NCBI GenBank assembly: GCA_948146395.1
Contig: OX411552.1
Coordinates: 55,478,399-55,542,398 of the forward strand
Reading direction: 5' to 3'
DNA from: Fragum whitleyi
Taxonomy: Eukaryota > Mollusca > Bivalvia > Cardiida > Cardiidae
Length of the DNA stretch: 64,000 bases
The notes under the pieces are model-generated. The model saw only the letters and a list, made by a program, of their open reading frames with translations, ran no database searches and was not told where the DNA came from. Made by a program: the position numbers and the translations under genes. Every line of letters starts with the position of its first letter. Within the stretch, counting starts at the first letter, position 1. Shown here in pieces: positions 59,401 through 64,000 of the stretch.

Positions 59401-62400
59401 ATGCTTAAACCTAGGGACATCATTTCTTCATATACATAGTCACCAGATGAAAGGCTTTCCCCAGAAACCAAGGGTCTTGACAATTTGACCTTGACCTTGA
59501 CCTTTTATGGACTTGGAAAAACTTAACTTGAAAAACTTTAACCAAAAATTTAACCTTGCTTATATTTTCTAAATGCTTTACTCAGGGACATTATTACTTC
59601 ATACACATACTCACTAGGTGATAGGCTTCTACAGAGACCAAGGTCCTTCACAATTTGACCTTGATCTTGACCTTTTGTGGACTTAGAAAAATTTTAAAGA
59701 AAAACTTCATGTTTGATACAAAGAAATTCCATTGGTAATCTCATCTGCTTGTAGGCTTTCACTTTACCTTATACATACAATTAAAACAAAAAAAGTTTTT
59801 ATATTTATTAATTACTACTCAAACAGATAAATATAGGATCATGGACTTTAAAATTGAAAGAAACCACTTTGAACTTCGGTCTTTGGTCAAGCGCTGTTTG
59901 TGACAAGCAGCTGTTTGGGCGAGCTACGTTGTCCGCGGACAACTCTTGTTGAATTATTGCCCTTTGTTGTTTTTAGTCTTACATTCTTGTCTGGACCATA
60001 TCTCCTAAACTATAAGTACTAGCATCTTCAAGCTTAATACACTTATAGATCTTATTGAGGACAAGTGTCATGTTCAAGAACCGTTACTCTGCCACGCCCT
60101 CTTTTAGAGTTATTGCCCTTTGTTGTTTTTACCCTTACATTTTTGTCCGGATCATATCTCCTAAACCATAAGTGCTAGCACCTTCAAACTTTGTACACTG
60201 ATAGATCTTATTGAGGACAAATGTAATGTACAAGAACTGTTACTCTGCAATGTCCACTTTTAGAATTATTGCCCTTTGTTGTTTTTAGTCTTACATTCTT
60301 GTCCGGATCATATCTCCTAAACTATAAGTGCTAGCAACTTTAAACTTTGTACATGTATAGAACTCATTGAGGAGAATTGTCATGTACAAGAACAGTTACT
60401 CTGCCACACCCACTTTTTGAGTTATTGCCCTTTGTTGTTTTTACCTTTACATTTTTGTCCGGAACATATCTTCTAAACCATAAGTGCTAGAAACTTCAAA
60501 CTTGCTACACTTATAGATATCATTGAGGACAAGTGTCATGTACAAGAACTGTCACTCTGCCATGTCCACTTTTTGAGTTATTGCCCTTTGTTGTTTCTAT
60601 CCTTACATTTTTGTCCGGACCATATCTCCTGAGCCATCAGTGCTAGCAACTTTAAACTTGGTACACTTATAGATCTCATTGAGGACAAGTTGCATGTACA
60701 AGAATCATTCTTCTCTGCCCACTTTTGGAGTTTTTGCCATTGGTTGTTTTTACTCTTATATTTTTGTTTTGGACATTTTGTTCAAAACCTAATGTGCTAG
60801 TAACTTCAAATTTTGTATACAGTTATAGATCTAGTTCGTAGGTGATATATTTAATAAGAAAGGATTTTTTGTTATCCGGTGGGGGACTCCTGTATTGCAT
60901 CGCAATACGACATACACTTGTTTCAATATTATTTGAAAAGTAAAGGTATGAAACAAAAAGGATTTCAGCTATTTCAATATACAAATATATTGTTAAATAC
61001 CCAATATACAGGCAGTTACAAAATATACAGGTTACACCAAGTATACAGTTAAGTACCAAATATACATGTAAATAACAAATATACTGGTAAATACTTGATG
61101 AGAATGGTTTGATTTGTAATGTTTCCCTAAATCTCTAGTAATTAATCATGGATTTTGAATTTTCATTGTGATAATTAGCTCGTACGTGTTTTTTTCACCA
61201 CCTAAGGTGGCCTTTGAGGACATTGGATGAGTGGTCATGGAATACTAAATTTATTAAACAAGTCCTCTATAAATAGACAAAAACAAGGCTGTGTTGGTTT
61301 ATTTTCCAGTCTTTGATACCTTCATGAGTCTTTTCATTTATACTGGGAACGGACATGGTCGTTGTAACCGGAGTTGACTGTTCAAACATTCTAGATAGTT
61401 TTAGAATGGATTTGTGGTGTGCACAATTTGAACATGTTAATGCAGCTTTCCAAATGTTTATAAGTATTTGGAGAGACAGACATTGTAGAACCAGATCAAC
61501 GCCTACATACTGCAGTGGAAATGTATCAGACTCTCTCACAAAATGTCCTTGGTTTGATTCCCTACGGTGGCACTTATTCTTTCGTACTATTTGTCTTTTA
61601 ACAATGGGTTGATAATAGTTGACCTATGTGGTATATCAGCTGGAGGCTATGAAACAATGTAATGGTAGTACTGATATTAGAAATACCATGATTTCATTGC
61701 TAGGTGCTCCAATCACCGCAATATTACTAAGGGTCATTGAAAGTGGTGTAAAAACCCTATTCAAACAAACATAAAAGAACCAGATCAATTTGGTCCTGAA
61801 GGAGCAGTTTGATCAGGATTCACAACATTTGTTTGCCACTAAGTTTATTAGAACTCCCTGACATGTTTTTGATTCCATTTGATCCATTGCAAATGAATAC
61901 TTAAAAAAGTGGAATCAGGCTGAAAAATATATTTTACTTGTAATTTAAATAACCAGACATTATTTGAAATTCTGGAATGTGGTCATGATAATGTTTGATC
62001 CCCAACTGCAGCACTTATTCTTTCTGACCATTTGTCTCCTACCAATGGGTTGATAATCATAGACCTATGTGGAATAGCAGCTGGAAGATGTGATGGTAGT
62101 ACTGGTGACAGAAATACCAGGAATCCATTGTTAGGTGCTCCAGCCGCCTTGATATAACTGAATAATTGTTGAAAGTGACGTAAAACTCCATTCAATAAAT
62201 ATTCTATCTTCAGCTTGGTGAAAGCAGTAATACAGAGTTAGAAACAGCCCAGTTTGATTCACAGGTAATTAACAACTTTTTAATGATACCTCTTTATTCT
62301 GCGTTATAAATGACGCGGCAGGGTGTTTCTTAGCCATGATGAAATTAGGTTTATTTATTTTTCAATATTTTGGGTCCTTTTAAAATTAAGACAATAATTA

Positions 62401-64000
62401 TCGTTAAAGGGGTGTAAATAACTGTACCCTGAAATAAATAGGGTGAACCTGCTTAGCAAAGTTAACACATTGTATCGATGAGTTACCAAAGCCTCATAAC
62501 TTCAGCTTGTCTAAGCTGAAGTTATGAGAGCGTGGTTACCCTATGATGATTAAATGTTTTGCTTTTACATAGTCGATTATCTATAAAAGTGTGTATATAT
62601 TAAAAAAGGCTGATTTACCTTAACCTTAAATGAAACAACCCACTGATTAGGTTCCACCCTGCCAAGGCAATAATCATGAATTATACCTTTGATTTTCATA
62701 TCTTTGTCCCACTCAGTATTTATCCTAGGAGGGACAGTGTGTAGAAGGGGACTGTACTTCGAGAGATCACGCAAATTATCTTTCTGGAGCCTACTTGCGA
62801 TGAGCGGGACATAGTGGCCATAATATCAGCTAGATGTCCATGCTTTGGTTCATTTATTAGTCAGTACATCCGATTTTGTCTGGACGATTCTTCTTCATTT
62901 AAGGATGGCAGGGCTCGTGTTTGACTCTTAAACCAGGGTTTTGACTCTCAAAAATAGGTTATTTTGAACCTTATAAGTTTCTTTCAAGGGGGTCATTTTG
63001 AAATTTAGAAATTTCTAAGGGAAAAAAAGCTTGGTTTTATGACTCAAATTTTAATAATGTATCTTACATACTGTTAAGTATTTTATAAATCAATTACTTC
63101 TTATCTAGACAAGAGAAGGTCATTTTAATCAGCATAGTTATACTTACAAAATATGCTTTTCCTGTTGTTTTGACCCCTTTAAGAATAAGATTTGACCCCT
63201 AGAATTTCAGGATTAAGGAGTCAATGACTCAAGCACAAGCCCTGGATGGATTTTTCTCCATCAAGAGTCAATGTGCTATTTGAAAGAAATGTTCAGATAG
63301 CATCAAGGTCAAGGACACATTTAGGGTCGGATATTAATATTCTGGCTCATCAGCAGTTTTTACAATCACCTGCTTATTGCCTACATATTCATAGACACTT
63401 ACAATAAGGCTGCACTGAAGCCTTAATATTCTCAGTGCAGTATCAGGTGATGAAGTATTTATCCTATGTTCTCTTTCCACTGTGGTAAGAAGGGGCTGTA
63501 TATTTTCCGTTATATTTCAGGTCAGGAAGTATTTATCCTACATACTTTATCCACTGTGTATAGGAGGGGCTGTATATTCTATGTTGTTTATTTCAGGCCA
63601 TGAAGTATTTATCCTATGTACTTTATCTACTGTGTATAGGAGGGGCTGTATATTCTCTGTTGTATATTTCAGGCCGTGAAGTATCTATCCTATGTACTTT
63701 ATCAACTGTGTATAGGAGGGACTGTGTATCCTATGTTGTTTATTTCAGGCCATGAAGTATTTATCCTATGTACTTTATCCACTGTGTATAGGAGGGGTTG
63801 TATATTCTCTGTTGTATATTTCAGGCCATGAAGTATTTATCCTATGCACTTTATCCACTGTGTATAGGAGGGGCAGTATATTATCTGTTGTGTATTTCAG
63901 GCCATGAAGTATTTATCCTATATACTTTATCCACTGTGTATAGGAGGGGCTGTATATTCTCTGTTATGTATTTCAGGCCATGAAGTATTTATCCTATGCA
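47252..64000 (+). CDS. CLPTM1L: CLPTM1L (cleft lip and palate transmembrane protein 1-like), 5' part of gene, exons 1-10 plus start of exon 11
   Basis: Ten exons, listed separately, join without frame break into 387 codons that follow the order of vertebrate CLPTM1L (about 538 residues) from the N-terminal membrane anchor to just before the motif AMKYLSYxLYPLC. Visible parts are an N-terminal hydrophobic segment (residues ~7-29), a lumenal-type region (~30-270) with sequons N77-L-T, N89-V-T, N99-G-T and N217-K-S, and hydrophobic segments around 273-293, 313-329 and 333-348. Landmark matches include [42 protein letters not shown] and WKVKKA. The family acts in the ER membrane; human CLPTM1L is reported as a scramblase for glucosaminyl-phosphatidylinositol in GPI-anchor synthesis (established knowledge, not visible here). 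The 3' end, including the remaining membrane segments, lies beyond the window. The start at 47252 is chosen because it aligns with the vertebrate N-terminus; an in-frame AUA-type alternative at 47213 would add 13 residues. No promoter was recognised. Confidence 0.93.
47432..47750 (+). mobile_element. CAGGGCTCGTG MITE in intron 1
   Basis: It begins cagggctcgtattgg and ends gcacgagccctg, an inverted repeat. Internal text includes 'ccttaaaccagggttttgac', 'gggggtcattttgaccccct' (an internal near-palindrome) and 'attgactcc'. It starts 24 bp downstream of the exon 1 donor. Confidence 0.8.
48885..49035 (+). repeat. Diverged relative of the CAGGGCTCGTG MITE
   Basis: The text 'gactcttgag', 'ttttgactcagaagtc', 'gactcagtcagggg' and 'tgctagtgaaaaccctg' resembles the 3' half of the intact copies at 47432 and 50571. 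It lies in intron 1, near the exon 2 acceptor. Confidence 0.45.
49127..49227 (+). CDS. CLPTM1L: CLPTM1L exon 2
   Basis: Borders are tttacag|ATG and AAT|gtaagt. It is read in phase 0 as [20 protein letters not shown] and onward, matching the vertebrate LSVYTTT region. It ends after two bases of a codon. It carries the sequon N77-L-T. Confidence 0.9.
49428..49494. repeat. AT-rich hairpins in intron 2
   Basis: Sequence around 49436-49488 (ccatgtgataacaac...gatatcacatggttat) folds on itself. A second inverted repeat lies at about 49605-49695 (atctaacttggttttgag / ctaacctcgttagat). The rest of intron 2 shows nothing recognisable. Confidence 0.5.
49908..50094 (+). CDS. CLPTM1L: CLPTM1L exon 3
   Basis: Borders are attacag|ATC and CAG|gtaacc. 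The first base completes the exon 2 codon. It encodes [21 protein letters not shown] and then a segment ending in TTYMVP, both diagnostic for the family. It ends in phase 0. Two sequons (N89-V-T, N99-G-T) are present. Confidence 0.95.
50571..50922 (+). mobile_element. CAGGGCTCGTG MITE in intron 3
   Basis: It starts cagggcttgtgttagacc and ends agcatgagcctg. It has the same internal gggggtcat...gaccccctt hairpin as the intron 1 copy. It ends 39 bp before the exon 4 acceptor. Confidence 0.8.
50962..51086 (+). CDS. CLPTM1L: CLPTM1L exon 4
   Basis: Borders are attccag|GAC and CAG|gtaggt. It encodes [20 protein letters not shown] and a tail ending PGEVYRYI, which aligns with the vertebrate HWRPRLALNV...VHRYM region. 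It ends after two bases of a codon. Confidence 0.95.
51128..51445 (+). repeat. 'gtcgtcgtcgttg...gcggtgctcttgttt' repeat in intron 4
   Basis: It contains 'gtcgtcgtcgttgtcgttg', 'acttgaaacttggcacacat' and a terminal 'ggcggtgctcttgttt'. This is the layout of the gtccgtccg-type repeats elsewhere in the window. No coding capacity was seen. Confidence 0.6.
51755..52010 (+). repeat. Acaagtcc-type interspersed repeat in intron 4
   Basis: It shares 'gtttttaaagaagaaaatg', 'ttaccctttgatattaac', 'gtccacggacaag' style motifs and 'ggacaagtc...ttccacaccc' with copies at 43315, 46740 and 53036. It ends ~30 bp before the exon 5 acceptor. Confidence 0.65.
52041..52113 (+). CDS. CLPTM1L: CLPTM1L exon 5
   Basis: Borders are attcacag|TGT and ATG|gtgagt. 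After completing a Ser codon it encodes [18 protein letters not shown] and then RIKDLM, matching YLPILFIDQLSNRVKDLM of vertebrates. It ends in phase 0. Confidence 0.95.
52205..52510 (+). repeat. Old, diverged copy of the CRE-hairpin repeat in intron 5
   Basis: The order of motifs 'tttcaccctatttgaag', 'gtgcaaaatgatgagcttac', 'acaaattttgtctcaaattt', 'ctgtaagatc', 'aaagctatatat' follows the fresher copies at 24464 and 35966. Identity is much lower. Confidence 0.55.
52716..52987 (+). mobile_element. tRNA-derived SINE, full length, in intron 5
   Basis: A tRNA-like head (acagttggtagtgcattgg and gggtatgattccca) is followed by the family body 'gttgataatcatatacct', 'gtagctggaggc', 'ccattgttaggtgctcc' and the tail 'cgttaaaccccatttagtc'. 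The pol III boxes are decayed. Confidence 0.85.
53036..53335 (+). repeat. Acaagtcc-type interspersed repeat in intron 5
   Basis: It contains 'acctgcggacaagtttg', 'ccatggacaagt', a hairpin 'caatgaagaaaatg...cattttcttca' and 'tttttgtggacaagtc'. It shares these with 46740-47095. Confidence 0.65.
53371..53548 (+). mobile_element. TATGCCCCGATAGGGAGGCATA element in intron 5
   Basis: It opens with a self-complementary tatgccccgatagggaggcata-type end, followed by (gtccgtct)n at 53408-53460 and a 3' part 'ggtgtcgggggcattgtcat...cagctcttgttt'. The family is non-coding. Confidence 0.6.
53957..54074 (+). CDS. CLPTM1L: CLPTM1L exon 6
   Basis: Borders are attacag|CTT and TAG|gtaggt. It encodes [20 protein letters not shown] and then GKLRMW...MLHNL, aligned with the vertebrate ELPLTVSYDKVSLGRLRFW. 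It ends after one base of a Gly codon. Confidence 0.95.
54684..54778 (+). CDS. CLPTM1L: CLPTM1L exon 7
   Basis: Borders are attacag|GTT and CAT|gtgagt. It encodes [20 protein letters not shown] followed by the start of a membrane segment ([12 protein letters not shown]), a close match to the family. It ends in phase 0. Confidence 0.96.
54838..54945. repeat. Poly(A) run and imperfect hairpin in intron 7
   Basis: An A-run at about 54838-54860 precedes 'aaatcccttgttgtggataa', which pairs imperfectly with 'acccacaacataggattt' around an inner 'gtctcgttgagac' hairpin. Confidence 0.55.
55130..55383 (+). repeat. 'acttgaaacttggcag' repeat abutting exon 8
   Basis: It contains 'atttacttgaaacttggcag', 'gtgaagtgcacaaaaacata', 'atttccctttgttgttttttc' and 'catattgccaccttgttttt'. 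It is related to the gtccg repeats. The exon 8 acceptor cag directly follows. Confidence 0.5.
55385..55573 (+). CDS. CLPTM1L: CLPTM1L exon 8
   Basis: Borders are ttttcag|TTG and GAG|gtttgt. Sixty-three codons complete the first membrane segment (LLFDFLAF) and add [30 protein letters not shown] and [16 protein letters not shown]. This is the best conserved exon in the window. Confidence 0.97.
55574..56295. other. Intron 8, mostly unrecognised
   Basis: At 55705-55785, 'gagccttcgtgtgacatatc...caaacatagggcagcg' resembles 1459-1525 ('gagcctgtgtgagacatttc...gggcagcc'), so it is an interspersed repeat. The rest shows no structure I can name. Confidence 0.4.
56296..56361 (+). CDS. CLPTM1L: CLPTM1L exon 9
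   Basis: Borders are tttgcag|ATG and CAG|gtaaat. It encodes [20 protein letters not shown] plus IQ, as in vertebrate WKVKKALKMTIFWRGLMPEFQ. Its last bases and donor are the first unit of a 19-bp tandem repeat (see the repeat at 56354-56465). Only this first donor keeps the frame. Confidence 0.95.
56354..56465 (+). repeat. 19-bp tandem repeat of the exon 9 donor
   Basis: GT dinucleotides in the context tacag|gtaaatac or a variant occur at 56362, 56381, 56400, 56419 and 56440, spaced 19, 19, 19 and 21 bp. The first is the true donor of exon 9. A donor used one unit later shifts the frame; three units later the exon would contain a TAA at 56401-56403. Confidence 0.88.
57045..58432 (+). repeat. 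1.4-kb AGCCCGCCCGGG element, copy 1
   Basis: It starts agcccgcccggg and ends at gggcgagct followed by the 18-bp palindrome AGTTGTCCGCGGACAACT (58409-58426). Internal units of ~150-170 bp carry 'actttaaccttgcttatatt', 'ggtgataggctt' and 'tttgaccttgacctt'. It interrupts the 155-bp array of the host element. Confidence 0.8.
58589..59950 (+). repeat. 1.4-kb AGCTCGCCCGGG element, copy 2
   Basis: This copy matches the one at 57045 unit by unit with scattered changes. It is offset by about 1,544 bp, so one element plus one 155-bp monomer was duplicated in tandem. It has a less perfect copy of the terminal palindrome near 59927-59944. Confidence 0.8.
60978..61098 (+). repeat. Second part of the 19-bp donor-derived repeat
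   Basis: Degenerate units such as aatatacaggc, tatacagttaagtacc, tatacatgtaaataac and tatactggtaaatac repeat at about 19 bp. They match the array at 56354-56465, so the composite element between them probably inserted into one continuous array. Confidence 0.75.
61210..61300. repeat. Decayed copy of the 'gagtggtcatgg...tttattaaac' hairpin
   Basis: The text 'ggatgagtggtcatggaata', 'aaatttattaaacaagtc' and 'atagacaaaaacaaggctg' matches the hairpin copies at 14838 and 41583. The second arm is largely lost. Confidence 0.5.
61490..61772 (+). mobile_element. tRNA-derived SINE in intron 9
   Basis: A B-box-like 'tggtttgattccc' is followed by 'gggttgataatagttgacct', 'cagctggaggc', 'aatggtagtactgat', 'cattgctaggtgctccaatc' and the tail 'ttcaaacaaacat'. 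Confidence 0.82.
61985..62207 (+). mobile_element. tRNA-derived SINE just upstream of exon 10
   Basis: It carries 'gtttgatccccaac', 'ggttgataatcatagacc', 'gatggtagtactggtgacag', 'ccattgttaggtgctccagc' and 'gtgacgtaaaactccattc'. It ends ~7 bp before the exon 10 acceptor, so its 3' tail supplies part of the polypyrimidine region. Confidence 0.85.
62214..62264 (+). CDS. CLPTM1L: CLPTM1L exon 10
   Basis: Borders are atcttcag|CTT and CAG|gtaatt. Seventeen codons ([17 protein letters not shown]) match the acidic vertebrate linker TYSESERKTEEYDTQ before [12 protein letters not shown] ends only a few bases upstream. It ends in phase 0. Confidence 0.88.
62315..62664. mobile_element. GGCAGGGCGGGG MITE with central hairpin, intron 10
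   Basis: The outer ends (gcggcaggg...ttagcc and ggttccaccctgcca) are inverted. The centre has the 'cctcataacttcagcttg / aagctgaagttatgag' hairpin (about 62491-62530). It is a diverged copy of the elements at 17863 and 21186, in the opposite orientation. Confidence 0.7.
62909..63244 (+). mobile_element. CAGGGCTCGTG MITE in intron 10
   Basis: It starts cagggctcgtgtttgactc and ends agcacaagccctg. It is the third good copy in this gene's introns, with the internal palindrome partly decayed (gggggtcattttgaaatt). Confidence 0.78.
63447..64000 (+). repeat. 76-bp tandem array made of the exon 11 acceptor and first coding bases
   Basis: Units begin at 63447 (74 bp, diverged), 63521, 63597, 63673, 63749, 63825, 63901 and 63977. 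Each consists of ~66 bases coding [20 protein letters not shown], then LLYI, then ttcag. Read through, the three frames follow one another and a TGA (in ccaTGAag) stops translation in the third unit. The array is a minisatellite derived from a splice acceptor plus exon. Confidence 0.95.
63977..64000 (+). CDS. CLPTM1L: CLPTM1L exon 11, possible start (cut by window edge)
   Basis: Following ttcag, the codons GCC ATG AAG TAT TTA TCC TAT give AMKYLSY, the next conserved block of the family. The same start occurs in each upstream 76-bp unit. In every complete unit the match to CLPTM1L breaks after AVYSLLYI, where the next acceptor copy begins, so the genuine exon must be the last unit. Whether that is this one or one beyond the edge cannot be seen. 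Confidence 0.35.

Larger units (their letters stand above)
56516..60888 (+). mobile_element. Composite repeat element with AGTCCCCCACCGG ends in CLPTM1L intron 9
   Basis: The left end agtcccccaccggt is mirrored by ccggtgggggact at the right end. The left end itself folds as a short hairpin with accggttgggggact. Inside is an array of ~155-bp units, each starting 'gagttattgccctttgttg' and containing 'tgctagcaacttcaaacttg'. This array is interrupted by two copies of a 1.4-kb element. No open reading frame of note was seen, so it is non-autonomous. Confidence 0.8.

Noticed and set aside
63482..63983. 65- and 61-codon frames as separate small genes
   Set aside because: They are frame-shifted readings through the 76-bp exon-derived repeat.
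56354..64000. Common origin of the 19-bp and 76-bp arrays because 76 = 4 x 19
   Set aside because: The units share no sequence (tacaggtaaatac versus the AMKYLSY coding unit). The ratio looks accidental.

Overview
The window is AT-rich animal DNA. It is most likely from a bivalve mollusc: it has one intron-rich metazoan gene, tRNA-derived SINEs with CAAA or AATC tails, and many short terminal-inverted-repeat elements and 'gtccgtccgtc' repeats of the kind common in bivalve genomes. The species assignment is an inference; no species marker was recognised. Nothing in the window looks bacterial or viral. || Layout. (1) 1-47 kb: no intact host gene was recognised. The stretch is a patchwork of SINEs, MITE-like hairpin elements, a solo LTR, a broken Tc1/mariner-type transposase, purine microsatellites and large duplications. 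5.8-7.5 kb and 8.5-10.2 kb are nearly identical direct copies. 22.2-28.2 kb is repeated at 30.4-40.0 kb, where about 3.1 kb of extra DNA interrupts it. 14.8-20.1 kb is an inverted copy of material at 25.5-29.7 kb and 40.2-41.7 kb. Comparing the copies shows occupied and empty sites for several elements, so their boundaries and target-site duplications can be read directly. (2) 47.25 kb to the window end: the 5' part of a CLPTM1L (CRR9) orthologue on the + strand. Ten exons with GT/AG borders and compatible phases encode 387 residues. Exon 11 starts at, or just beyond, the right edge. || The CLPTM1L introns hold SINEs, MITEs and a 4.4-kb composite repeat in intron 9. The most unusual feature is that two splice sites of this gene have become tandem repeats. 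The exon 9 donor is copied in a 19-bp array, now split by the 4.4-kb composite element. The acceptor and first ~66 coding bases of exon 11 are copied at least seven times in a 76-bp array running to the window end. Because 76 and 19 are not multiples of 3, and in-frame stops appear on read-through, only one donor and one acceptor should give the full-length protein. || CLPTM1L family proteins are multi-pass ER membrane proteins linked to GPI-anchor biosynthesis; no other gene here can be tied to that pathway.
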